Of a stretch of 64,000 nucleotides of DNA, positions 47,085-56,312 are shown piece by piece. Within the stretch, counting starts at the first letter, position 1. Each line of letters opens with the position of its first letter. The position numbers were made by a program, and so were the translations under genes. The notes beneath the pieces were generated by a model, which saw only the letters and a program-made list of their open reading frames with translations, was not told where the DNA came from and did no database searches. Origin of the DNA: an uncultured Oscillospiraceae bacterium (GTDB lineage: Bacteria; Bacillota; Clostridia; Oscillospirales; Oscillospiraceae); contig CANQNS010000005.1 in assembly GCA_947625285.1 (NCBI GenBank), positions 32,149 to 96,148 on the forward strand, read 5' to 3'.

Positions 47085-47161
47085 CCGGGTGTGGCGAAGT
47101 TTGGTATCGCGCCTGAATGGGGTTCAGGAGGCCGCTGGTTCAAGTCCAGTCACTCGGACCA
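47085..47161 (+). tRNA. tRNA-Pro(GGG)
   Basis: CCGGGTGTGGCGAAGTTTGGTATCGCGCCTGAATGGGGTTCAGGAGGCCGCTGGTTCAAGTCCAGTCACTCGGACCA; acceptor CCGGGTG/CACTCGG, anticodon loop ATGGGGT. Confidence 0.93.
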
Positions 47162-47165
47162 ATCG

Positions 47166-47211
47166 AAAAGAGGCTGTATTCCTAGAGATTCAAGGAATAT
47201 AGCCTCTTTTT
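47166..47211 (+). terminator. Terminator supplied by element 2 downstream of tRNA-Pro
   Basis: AAAAGAGGCTGTATTCC...GGAATATAGCCTCTTTTT. Confidence 0.8.
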
Positions 47212-47292
47212 GTGCTTTGGCCGGGTCGTCATGAAATACCGCAGTATACAGCGATATACGGCGATAAAGTGGACACTAAAGTGGACACCTAT

Positions 47293-48438
47293 TCAGCTGT
47301 AATTCTTTTTCATATACCGCGCGAACTTTTTTGTCTCACGGAGATTCTTTCGTTCACGGGCGTCTGTGTACGTTTGCAGGGTGGTGTGTATGTCCGCGTG
47401 GCCGAGCCACCCCTGCGCGTACTTTGCCAAAGTTCCGGATTCAACGATCAGGGTTGCGTAACCGTGCCGCAGCTGATGGGGCGTCAATGCTGGGTCAATG
47501 CGTTGCTGGATGTATGGTTTTCCAGCTTTGTCTTTTTTCTCCACCGGCGTGATCTTTGTCATGCCGATGTCGATGCAGTATTGCCTCCAGCGACGCTTGA
47601 AAGAGCTTTCACAGAGCGGGCCGCCGCCTTTGGCCTGGAATATCAGATCAGATCCTTTTGCGGTCTCCGGCTTGCATAGGTGCGCAGCCAGCGGTAGGAG
47701 CAAGGGCACGTCCCGAGAGCTGGATTCCGTTTTTGGCGTGCCAAGTACGGCCCGCCCGTTCTGGAATGAGTATGCCTTTGTGACGTGTATGACGCCGTTT
47801 TGTGCATCTATGTCATCCCATGTCAGGGCCAGCGCTTCACCCCGCCGGCAGCCGGTAAATAACAGCAGGTAGGCAAACAGGCCGAAATCCACCGTGTCAA
47901 CGTTGCGCGTGATCGTTTTCAGCACGGCGTCGTCTGGGGCGTCGCGTTTCTTTTTCGGCAGTCCACGAGGGACTTTGACGGCGGTGCATGGATTGTACAG
48001 CAAGTATGGTGGATCGTGGGCAATGGCAAAGTTGAAAATCATATGCAGGACAGCTTTTTGGTCTTTGACCGTCTGGGAGGAAAACCCCTGGGCCTTCATT
48101 CGCTGTATTATCCGCTCGATATCTGCTGCGTTGATACTGTCTATCTTGCGCAGGCCGTATTCATCCAGAGCGCGTTTGAGTGGTGCCACGTAGCATTCCT
48201 GCGTCTTATAGCGGATTGTCGGCCATTTCTTCTCTTTCCATTCCTCTGCTACCTGCGCGAAAGTGGGAACCGGCTCGGGTGCTTCCTCTGCGGCCTGTAC
48301 TTTGTCGTACAAGTCTTTGGGATCTCGGGCACGAAATTTCTTTTTCGTGCCGCGGATGGTCCGGGTGCAGTAATATAACCCGGTCTTGCTGTCATATGAG
48401 AACATGGCAGCATAGTCAACTTTTTTGGGGCGGCCCAT
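47293..48438 (-). CDS. Tyrosine recombinase (site-specific integrase)
   Basis: GGAGG SD before ATG 48438; FTGCRRGEALALTWDDID, LTPHQLRHGYATLIVESG, QGWLGHADIHTTLQTYT. Confidence 0.93.
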   Translation of the reverse strand: MGRPKKVDYAAMFSYDSKTGLYYCTRTIRGTKKKFRARDPKDLYDKVQAAEEAPEPVPTFAQVAEEWKEKKWPTIRYKTQECYVAPLKRALDEYGLRKIDSINAADIERIIQRMKAQGFSSQTVKDQKAVLHMIFNFAIAHDPPYLLYNPCTAVKVPRGLPKKKRDAPDDAVLKTITRNVDTVDFGLFAYLLLFTGCRRGEALALTWDDIDAQNGVIHVTKAYSFQNGRAVLGTPKTESSSRDVPLLLPLAAHLCKPETAKGSDLIFQAKGGGPLCESSFKRRWRQYCIDIGMTKITPVEKKDKAGKPYIQQRIDPALTPHQLRHGYATLIVESGTLAKYAQGWLGHADIHTTLQTYTDARERKNLRETKKFARYMKKNYS

Positions 48439-48556
48439 TGCAAATACCTCCAATAGTGTGATAATATTGGAGGGCAGATGTGTAGCTGGTCGGCTATGTA
48501 AATCTGCCCTCTTTGATCGCCCCGGTGTACCAGACCGGGGCGATCTTTTTTCATGT

Positions 48557-48757
48557 CTATTTGTGCTTGAAGCGCTTCCCACAGTTTGGGCAGTAAAACT
48601 CATACTTGCCCTTTTTCCCGGCGAAGCCCGCGATCAAGCCGATCCAGCCGAACAGGATTGCACCTATGCCGGATTTCCCAACAGAAAAGGCCTTACGGTC
48701 ATTCCCTAGGGCCTGTACGTTGGTGCTGTGGCACCTAGGGCAACGTATTTTCCTCAT
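48557..48757 (-). CDS. Small zinc-ribbon membrane protein
   Basis: MRKIRCPRCHSTNVQALG...GIGAILFGWIGLIAGFAGKKGKYEFYCPNCGKRFKHK; two CxxC pairs and a TM segment. Confidence 0.75.
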   Translation of the reverse strand: MRKIRCPRCHSTNVQALGNDRKAFSVGKSGIGAILFGWIGLIAGFAGKKGKYEFYCPNCGKRFKHK

Positions 48758-48772
48758 GACATGATCCTCCAT

Positions 48773-49441
48773 TCACCAGTATTTTTGAATAAAATGCTGG
48801 GCTGCTTGTACTATTTCTCTTTCAAACTCCATCTGATCTTCTGTCGGTTTTCGGGGGCGGTGCTTCGGCGGATTTTCCAGCTTGGCGTGTAGTTCGTCGA
48901 CACGCCGCGGAAAATATGGGTTGTCAGCCTCGCCGTATCGCCATGCTAATTCCGTGTAATGGATTGCCTTTGCATATTCATGCTCTCCCTCATACAGCTT
49001 GGAAAACGTAGTATAAACATGAAGTGGCTGGTACATCCAAAACTGGGACATAAACGAGGGACGGATAAATGGGATCGCTGCCTCAAAGTATTGGATCGCT
49101 GTTGGCCTAAAACGGGCGCTTTTTGTAGCGTAGGCCAACGCGACGGCGAAGCGGTCTACAGGCCTACGGGACTGTCCGTATAATTGAACAACTATTTCAT
49201 GGAGCACATACCGCGGCTTGTAGACGATAGGATAGCTCTCATTTGCGAATCCCATAGACCGGTACCGGCAGGGGTATTTTTCTTTTACTGCGTTCAGTAT
49301 AGCTACGATAACAGAGGTTTCGTGAGGTGAAAAGCGCGTCATATCATAACGGTGCTTTTCGGATATGATGCTTTGGTTAACATTTTGTTGGATGTTGTAC
49401 TCTGGATAATAGGTCGGCCTTTTTCCAGCAAAATCGAACAT
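48773..49441 (-). CDS. Hypothetical protein of element 2
   Basis: MFDFAGKRPTYYPEYNIQQNVNQSIISEKHRYDMTRFSPHETSVIVAILNAVKEKYPCRYRS... Confidence 0.6.
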   Translation of the reverse strand: MFDFAGKRPTYYPEYNIQQNVNQSIISEKHRYDMTRFSPHETSVIVAILNAVKEKYPCRYRSMGFANESYPIVYKPRYVLHEIVVQLYGQSRRPVDRFAVALAYATKSARFRPTAIQYFEAAIPFIRPSFMSQFWMYQPLHVYTTFSKLYEGEHEYAKAIHYTELAWRYGEADNPYFPRRVDELHAKLENPPKHRPRKPTEDQMEFEREIVQAAQHFIQKYW

Positions 49442-49765
49442 CAATCGTAGTAATCCTCCACGGCCAGGTTGCCGTATGTGTACCACCAGGCGGCTTTACG
49501 CATGAATGGCTCAGTCACGTTGAATAGCTCGGCCAGGTCCCATATCTCTGTGTGGCCGGCATTCACGGCCCTGTCCAGTTCTTCCTTTGGCACCAGTCGT
49601 GCGATGGCCCACTTGTCGGCTCGGTTCTCGTGCTGCTGCCGGACATCGTAAGCGGCATACTGATTATAAAAGGAGCCGGTGACACAGTGACCCAGCTCAT
49701 GGGCCAGCTTGCTTTTCTCGTCGGCAACGGACTCCAGCTCGAACGGGTCGATCTTCTGCTGCAAC
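49441..49765 (-). pseudogene. ImmA/IrrE family metallopeptidase, N-terminus lost at a sequence junction
   Basis: IDPFELESVADEKSKLAHELGHCVTGSFYNQYAAYDVRQQHENRADKWA; HELGH zinc motif. Upstream codons belong to the reading frame of a different gene. Confidence 0.65.
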
Positions 49766-51785
49766 CGTGGCTGCAATACGAGTCTGCATGTTGCCACGAT
49801 CGCCGAGCCGGGCTCGCATAGCACGTTCCCTTGCTAGTGCAGTGGTACCTTCCACGGCGACCGCACGGCGGCGCGCGCTAAACGCATTATGCCGTCCTAG
49901 CCAGTTATCAGCACGACGGTAGGTATCCGATTTCCGTACCCCAGCGTCCGCTCGCGTTGCCGTTCCGCGACCAAAACGATTACCGAAGCGAGTAATTTTA
50001 GTTCCGATATTACCCACTGCATTAAACGCACTCCTTACCAAGAACGGCACGAGGAAGAACGGGACAACGGCAATCAACAAACCAATCATGTACACGAAGA
50101 AATCGTCAGACTCAGATGTCAACATTCTGGACGCAAGGACACCACCACCGATGGTTAGACCACAAATCGGGTGGACTAACAGCAGCCCCTTAAATATACT
50201 TAGCCAACGGTCAAAAATTCGTTTGGTATTTGGCAACATATAGCACACAATAGCTATTGGCGCCACGGCCACAAGGATAATAACTCCAGCCTTACGCAAC
50301 CCGAGTAAAGCGAAGAAGAAAATCACGGCCACAAAAGCTATAAACAGCCCAATTAGTAACGGCATAATAATCCCAGCTATCCCCCCTGTAACGACAGTAT
50401 GCACCAAGCCAACGCCTCCGCCAACCGTCAAAACACCCACCAAAGCATTTAGCATGGTCTTGAACCACGCACCCGAACTGAAGCTTTCTTCTATAGACAC
50501 GCCAATATGTTTAGCTAGACCAGACAACATGACATTGAGACCGCTACCTAGAATATTAGATACATCAACAGCCAGCTGACAAATAAGATACGAAAGGTTG
50601 ATAAGAATAGCAGAAATGATAAGTTTCGGCATGATTTTCTTAATGCCATAATTGTCTATACCAACGCCAGTAAGTTGCGAGAAAATCACCACAATCAACA
50701 AAACAACGAATAACGTATTGGCTATATCCCTAAAAATAGTCCACGCTTGTCGTGTGCCAGATCCTGACGCAAGCAGACTCGGTTCCACTTCCAAAAATGG
50801 TTCTACCATTCCATCGTAGATTGAGCTCAGTGTATCGCTCAATTTCATAATCAAGGGACACATAATCCATCCGAGAGACCCAGAGTTGTCATAGCATGGA
50901 TCCGATTCGTCATCTGAACCTCCGTCGACCTCGGAATCAGCCGCCGTACTGTCTACAGTTCCAGGATCAGTAGTATTTACTTGGCTTAAATCTATTCCTT
51001 CTAGCGCCAATATAACATCATCTACACTATTTATCTCGGCAGTAAAATGACCTTTTCCATCCACACCATAAACTGGTTCATTCGGTTGGCCAGTTTGCTT
51101 ATCTACGTCAACATGACATTCTTTCCCGTCCATCCAATTAATCTTAGGCGCAGACGTATACGCTTCATAATTTTCTCCGCCTTCACAAATCACTGGCTTC
51201 TTATATACTTCCTTGACATAATAAGTGTAAAGATCGTAAATCTCTTGTTGAGACAATTTAAGGTCGTCATAAGAAGACAAGCTACCTAGTTTAACACCGG
51301 CTTCATTCTTGCTGTTGAGGGCCTGGAGAGGTTGCAAATATGTGGTTGCTCCTTCCGGATATTTGAGGCTCCAATCATCAAAAGTACCAGCATCCGACAC
51401 AGTCCCAGATGTAATATCCCCTTGCAAATACGAACTATTGTATATGAAGTACCCGCTATCGCCATCCGCAGTAATCATACCCTGCTCATTGATGTATGGG
51501 GTAGAAACATTCACGTTGTAATAGACGTTCTTGCTATCACCCCCATCTATGATAGTCACCGAGCTACTTCCACAAAAAGTAAATGTTTTTGCATCACCAG
51601 ACCCAGGCGCAGGAACATTAATACCAGTAGCAGACGATGCGACGTTCCCGAAGAACCAACTGCCCGAATTATCTTTAGTGATTTCAGGGAAAACCAGACT
51701 ATTGGAAACTTCCTCGGTGTCTAAATCGGTAAAATTCCTGCTGCCTAGATTGCCGTCATAATCGCGACAATCGAAACCATAATGA
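49755..51785 (-). pseudogene. Fragment of a Saccharibacteria/Patescibacteria-like type IV secretion (VirB6/TrbL-like) membrane protein, truncated at both ends
   Basis: ...GSLGWIMCPLIMKLSDTLSSIYDGMVEPFLEVEPSLL...NTLFVVLLIVVIFSQLTGVGIDNYGIKKIMPKLIISAILINLSYLICQLAVDVSNILGSGLNVM.... The frame continues open upstream of the track start to ~51785. Confidence 0.65.
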
Positions 51786-51789
51786 AGTG

Positions 51790-51827
51790 GAGCCGCTTTT
51801 CGAACTATTAACGAAAAGCGACTCCAT
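51790..51827. repeat. Imperfect inverted repeat near right edge of the foreign-looking segment
   Basis: GGAGCCGCTTTTCG-AACTATTAA-CGAAAAGCGACTCC. Confidence 0.6.
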
Positions 51828-51933
51828 TTTCGTGCGCAAACCCTTGATACATGCGGATTTCAGAAAATACCGATTTGCCAAAGAAGAGAGAAAACCGCAA
51901 AAGATGAATAGAAAAGCGAAACCGCAGGGCCTT

Positions 51934-52962
51934 TTAGTCAAGATGAGCTACGACGCGTTCTATTGCTTCGTTGCAATTTTCAAGGTATTCTTTTTTTACA
52001 CTAACGCGCTTGTTTTGTATTGTATATGTCCTATTACTCAGACAAAATATTGGACACCCTCGCGCGCTTGCCACAACTCCAGTCGTTTGGAAATCCCGGA
52101 CGTCTAGGAGTAACTGATTTATATCTTGGGACGAGAAAATGGTTTTTGTTTCTTCATCCCGAAGTAAGTTCTTGACTACGGTATCAATTGTTTGCAATAC
52201 AGCATTATATGCAGATGCAGCACCCATGTATTGTGTCAAACGATTCTTCAATATAAGATGTACCTTTGGCAAAGGCTTCCCAGTATTTTTCAGTTTTGTT
52301 GCAAATGCAAACTCTTGATAGATCGGGTGTGGGAGCTTAAAACCATAAACAAGAGAAAAGGCGTTCTGGATTGCCCTTCTCGATGAATCATCTGCCATTG
52401 TTGGAAGGATAAGGTATTCTGTTGCTGCCAATGCCATTTGTGTAAAAATAGAAAAGCTAGGATTCATATCAAAGAAAACACAATCATATTGGTCTCCGCT
52501 TGCAGAAACGAGATCAAAAATCCATTCTATGACAGAAATCCACGTATCAGTTCCGGGGATTTGTGTATTTGCTAATGTTGAGATCGCATTTGATTGTAAC
52601 TCTAATAATGGATCCCCGCATACGAGATCAATATTATCTGGTATAAATTCATTATAATCTTTAGGGTGGGTAACAAAATCCGAGAATGTAATGTTAATCT
52701 TCGAGTAAGGATTAGGCAATTTGTCTTGAAAAAAGCCACCAATAGTGGCTCTTTTGGGTTGGCCCTGTATCCTCAGCAGATTATCGCTTCCTTTTCCCTC
52801 TAGGCCGCCAAGCAAAAGTTCAGATAAATTAGCCTGCGGACAAACATCAACTGCCAAGACACGTTTATCAGGATGATTCTTAGCATAATAACACATCATC
52901 TGGAATGACAAAGTTGTTTTTCCCGTGCCACCCTTATTGTTCCATGTTCCATATGTACGCAT
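51934..52962 (-). CDS. ParA family ATPase
   Basis: MRTYGTWNNKGGTGKTTLSFQMMCYYAKNHPDKRVLAVDVCPQANLSELLLGG deviant Walker A. Confidence 0.88.
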   Translation of the reverse strand: MRTYGTWNNKGGTGKTTLSFQMMCYYAKNHPDKRVLAVDVCPQANLSELLLGGLEGKGSDNLLRIQGQPKRATIGGFFQDKLPNPYSKINITFSDFVTHPKDYNEFIPDNIDLVCGDPLLELQSNAISTLANTQIPGTDTWISVIEWIFDLVSASGDQYDCVFFDMNPSFSIFTQMALAATEYLILPTMADDSSRRAIQNAFSLVYGFKLPHPIYQEFAFATKLKNTGKPLPKVHLILKNRLTQYMGAASAYNAVLQTIDTVVKNLLRDEETKTIFSSQDINQLLLDVRDFQTTGVVASARGCPIFCLSNRTYTIQNKRVSVKKEYLENCNEAIERVVAHLD

Positions 52963-53260
52963 ACTACACCCCCATGCCGTTTTCTTCATTATAACGTATA
53001 ATTAATACGATATCAAGTGTTAATTTGACTTAGCGAAGGAGTTTTTTGCATCTTAACGGTGTTTGTTGGTAGGAAGCCACATGGTCACGGCATTTTTCAG
53101 GTCTCTTATAAGGGCTTATGCCAGTCGCCCAGGAACCATAGATTCCTGGGCGATCACCTTCTCCCGCTGCGCTGGGCTTTTATATGGACCAGCGGTCAAT
53201 CGAATCTCATTGACGGGAAACTATCAACAGGATATAATACTTATTGAAGAGGTGGTCGTG

Positions 53261-53527
53261 ATGCCAGAGCTTTGTCGGTTTTATAACATCATCATCAAGA
53301 TGATCTACATGGATGATGGACAGCATAACAAGCCCCATTTTCATGTGATGTATGCGGAGTATGAGGCATCGGTCGGTATAGACGGGGAACTGCTGGCTGG
53401 CAGTCTGCCCGTGAAACAGCTTCGGCTCGTGCAGGCGTGGGCGGCCATCCATGAGGATGAGCTCTATGCTGCCTGGAACAATGCGGTGCGTGGTATTCCG
53501 TTCGGCAAGATCGCACCGCTACAGTAA
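53261..53527 (+). CDS. DUF4160 family protein
   Basis: MPELCRFYNIIIKMIYMDDGQHNKPHFHVMYAEYEASVGIDGELLAGSLPVKQLRLVQAWAAIHEDELYAAWNNA. Confidence 0.88.
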   Translation: MPELCRFYNIIIKMIYMDDGQHNKPHFHVMYAEYEASVGIDGELLAGSLPVKQLRLVQAWAAIHEDELYAAWNNAVRGIPFGKIAPLQ

Positions 53528-53539
53528 GGAGGCCCCGAT

Positions 53540-53833
53540 ATGTATATTATGGATGGGATTGTCTACGCCGGGACACCCACGCATGCTGTGAGCGTGTCCG
53601 GCGTCCGGCCGATGGACGATCACCGACTGTGGGTGCGGTTCAGCACGGGCGAGGCGAAAGTGTTTGATTTTAAGCCCTTGCTGAAAATGCCTGCCTTTGC
53701 GCCGCTGGCGGATATGGATGTGTTCAGAGGTGTCTATATCGACTATGGTACGGCTGTATGGTGTGATGGGGATATAGATATTGCACCGGAGGCCCTCTAT
53801 GAAGAGGGCGTTTTGGCGGAGAATGTGGGCTGA
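53540..53833 (+). CDS. DUF2442 family protein
   Basis: VSGVRPMDDHRLWVRFSTGEAKVFDFKPLLKMPAFAPLADMDVFRGVYIDYGTAVWCDGDIDIAPEALYEEG. Confidence 0.88.
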   Translation: MYIMDGIVYAGTPTHAVSVSGVRPMDDHRLWVRFSTGEAKVFDFKPLLKMPAFAPLADMDVFRGVYIDYGTAVWCDGDIDIAPEALYEEGVLAENVG

Positions 53834-53923
53834 CAACCGGTAAATATCGCTGTGTGTCTGCCTGCAAGCCCTTGAAAACAGGGACTTTTTCAAAAATACT
53901 ATAACGACACTCGGACCACCCGC

Positions 53924-53957
53924 AAAGCCTTGGAAACACTGCGTTTCCAAGGCTTTT
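53924..53957 (+). terminator. Probable original terminator of tRNA-Pro, displaced by element 2
   Basis: AAAGCCTTGGAAAC-ACTGC-GTTTCCAAGGCTTTT, 14-bp perfect stem, directly downstream of CACTCGGACCA. Confidence 0.75.
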
Positions 53958-54180
53958 GCTATGTCTGCGAAAAGGGCGAAAATGGCCCGCGTATGGAATA
54001 TATTTGGAACGGAAAAGTTTGAGCGGCCCCGGCGAGGGGCCGCTCAAGCTGTTTTTTGGGCTTCACTTGCAACGGCGTTTGGAACCGTTTTCCGGGTCGG
54101 TGCGTTCTATGTCGAGCCGAATGCACTTATAAACTTGCCAAACCTGCGCTATACGCTATGCGGGTGGTTCTGATTTATAT

Positions 54181-54939
54181 TCAGGGCTTTTCCAGCGGAG
54201 AGAGCTGCTTTTCGATCTGCAGTTCCCGGTCCAGTCGGTCGTAGAGCAAAAACTGGGTCAGGAAGGTGATGTACCAGAAGCCCAAAAAGGGGAGGAGCAG
54301 CAGCGTCCAGGGGGCGAATAGTACGTAGATCGCCCAGTAGAGCGCCTGCAGCGCCACCGCGCCCAGTACCCGCCAGAGATATTTGGAGGTGAACAGGATG
54401 ATGTTTCTCAGGCGGTTCACCGCCGTCTGGCGAAAAAGCACCATTTGGGGCCAGAAGAGGGCGCTCAGCAGCAGAAACAGAAAGCCCGCGAAGATATAGA
54501 GGGCCACCGTGCCCCGGCTGGGAGGCGTCCGGGCCCACCAGAAGAGGGCCGCCATGAAGGAGAACATCCCCAGGAAAAGGCCGGTCAGGGCCCCGGGAAG
54601 CAGGCTTTCCTTCCAGTTTTGCTTCCAGCTCTTTTTATAGGCCGGCCACCACTTGCCGGGAGCGTCCCGCATACCCCGCATCACAGAGTCATAGAGCCCT
54701 GCCAGGAAGGGGCCGAAGATCATGCCGCCCAGGATGGACGCCGGCGCCAGCACCAGCACGCTGGAGCTCATCACAGAGAGGATGATGCCAGTGGCCAGGG
54801 GCAGCGCCCCCAGCACGGTGAGCAGGTTGATCTGGAACCATCGGCCGCCATAGAAGGAGATCAACTGCCTGTAGCGGTTGAAGCCCGTCTGGCGGACACT
54901 GGGATCATAGCTGGGATCGTGGGGTGTGAGAAGACTCAT
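54181..54939 (-). CDS. YesL/DUF624-like membrane protein
   Basis: FYGGRWFQINLLTVLGALPLATGIILSVMSSSVLVLAPASILGGMIFGPFLAGLYDSVMRGMRDAPG. Confidence 0.65.
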   Translation of the reverse strand: MSLLTPHDPSYDPSVRQTGFNRYRQLISFYGGRWFQINLLTVLGALPLATGIILSVMSSSVLVLAPASILGGMIFGPFLAGLYDSVMRGMRDAPGKWWPAYKKSWKQNWKESLLPGALTGLFLGMFSFMAALFWWARTPPSRGTVALYIFAGFLFLLLSALFWPQMVLFRQTAVNRLRNIILFTSKYLWRVLGAVALQALYWAIYVLFAPWTLLLLPFLGFWYITFLTQFLLYDRLDRELQIEKQLSPLEKP

Positions 54940-54953
54940 GGTGAAAACGCTCC

Positions 54954-55577
54954 TTATCCGATGTCGGCGCTGTAGTGGCAGCGGGAGAGGACATCTGCCA
55001 GAATGGCGGCCTCGTCGCCAATGAACGTGTCCCGGCAGGTGAGCTCCGCGCTGAGGGCGTAGCTGCCGTATACGGCAAAGGCGGTGACGCCCCGGTCGTA
55101 GGGATTGGTGTCGGAGCCGCAGTCGTAATAGAGAAGGTCATATGTCTGGCCGTTGTAGCTCTCCGTGCCGGTGTCCCGGATGGAGTAGGCGGCGCTCTCC
55201 CGGTCCGTCCACTGGCCGATGGCCTTATGGGCGTTTTCGGCGTCGGCACAGCCTACCGCCAGCAGATAGAGCTGGGCGTCATAGACCTGCACTTCGTCCC
55301 CGTCCTCGTTGGTGTAGGGCTGACTGTCCCCCGCGGTCCAGGTGGCGTAAAAGATGTCGTCGGCGGTGAGCACGGCGCTGTTGTCCTGCAGGGTAAAGCC
55401 ATTTTCCGGCGCCTCCACGCCCAGCACAGGCCCCAGCATCTCCCAGCCCGCGTCCCAGGCCGCGCCGTCAGCGGCTGCACTGGGCAGGTCGCTGCCCGCC
55501 TTGAAGTACATGGCGGCGATGACGCCCACCACCAGGCACAGCGCCACCAGCAGGATGATCGTTGTCTTCTTTTTCAT
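54954..55577 (-). CDS. Membrane-anchored protein of unknown function
   Basis: MKKKTTIILLVALCLVVGVIAAMYFKAGSDLPSAAADG..., overlaps upstream gene by 4 bp. Confidence 0.7.
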   Translation of the reverse strand: MKKKTTIILLVALCLVVGVIAAMYFKAGSDLPSAAADGAAWDAGWEMLGPVLGVEAPENGFTLQDNSAVLTADDIFYATWTAGDSQPYTNEDGDEVQVYDAQLYLLAVGCADAENAHKAIGQWTDRESAAYSIRDTGTESYNGQTYDLLYYDCGSDTNPYDRGVTAFAVYGSYALSAELTCRDTFIGDEAAILADVLSRCHYSADIG

Positions 55578-56305
55578 GAAGCCGCCCCCTCGGTCAGCGT
55601 GTCCCACAGCCCGTCGCAGGCGTCGGGATACGCGCATGTCTTTTCCGTCCAGAAGCCCCGCCGGGCCACATACAGCCCGGAGAGGAGATCCTGGCTGTCG
55701 CCGGAGGTCTGCTGATCCAGCATCTGCTCTGTGTAGGAGCCCATGTCCAGCCCCGCCAGCATCGGACAGTCGCTCCAGCGCAGGGCGCATTCCGCCCAGG
55801 GCATACCCTCCGCCGCCCTGTCCCCGGTCAGGGGCCGGAGCACCGCGTAGCTGCGCTGGAAGGCATCCGGGTCATCCAGCAGAAAGAGATAGCTGTCGCA
55901 CTGGGTGATATCCGCCATCAGCTTGGCGGAGGAGGCATAAGCGTAATATGCGCCGTCCGCCCCGCTGGCGTGCTCGCCGGTGACATACTGGTTGAGCCGC
56001 ACCGTGACGGCCCCGTCACCGTCGCAGTCCGTGAAGAGCCCGGCCAAGGAGCTCTGGAGCGCGGCGGTGGTGTCGGCAGGGAGGGGGTCCGCCCCCACGT
56101 AGGCGATCTGAATGTCCGGCTTTGCCTCGCCCACGCCCAGCACATGCCAGAGGATGCTGCCGGCGGAGAGGACCAGCACGGCGGCGATGGCTATGTGCCA
56201 CTTGTGGTAGTGCCACCAGTTGGCCCGCTTTTCCGCCGGCGTCAGCTCCGGCTTTTCATCGGGCTTCACGTCCCGGTATTTCCATTTCAGATACTCGCTG
56301 GCCAT
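55574..56305 (-). CDS. Membrane-anchored protein of unknown function
   Basis: MASEYLKWKYRDVKPDEKPELTPAEKRANWWHYHKWHIAIAAVLVLSAGSILWHVLG. Confidence 0.7.
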   Translation of the reverse strand: MASEYLKWKYRDVKPDEKPELTPAEKRANWWHYHKWHIAIAAVLVLSAGSILWHVLGVGEAKPDIQIAYVGADPLPADTTAALQSSLAGLFTDCDGDGAVTVRLNQYVTGEHASGADGAYYAYASSAKLMADITQCDSYLFLLDDPDAFQRSYAVLRPLTGDRAAEGMPWAECALRWSDCPMLAGLDMGSYTEQMLDQQTSGDSQDLLSGLYVARRGFWTEKTCAYPDACDGLWDTLTEGAAS

Positions 56306-56312
56306 GCTCCGC

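Larger units (their letters stand above)
47151..53918. mobile_element. Integrative element 2 at the 3' end of tRNA-Pro(GGG)
   Basis: Direct repeat CACTCGGACCA at 47151-47161 and 53908-53918; integrase adjacent to the tRNA; AT-rich cargo; displaced tRNA-like terminator just beyond the right repeat. Confidence 0.8.

Noticed and set aside
53125-53153. Hairpin TCGCCCAGGAA-CCATAGA-TTCCTGGGCGA as a regulatory RNA
   Set aside because: Perfect 11-bp stem, but no T tract, no adjacent convincing gene and no second copy; insufficient evidence to call a feature.
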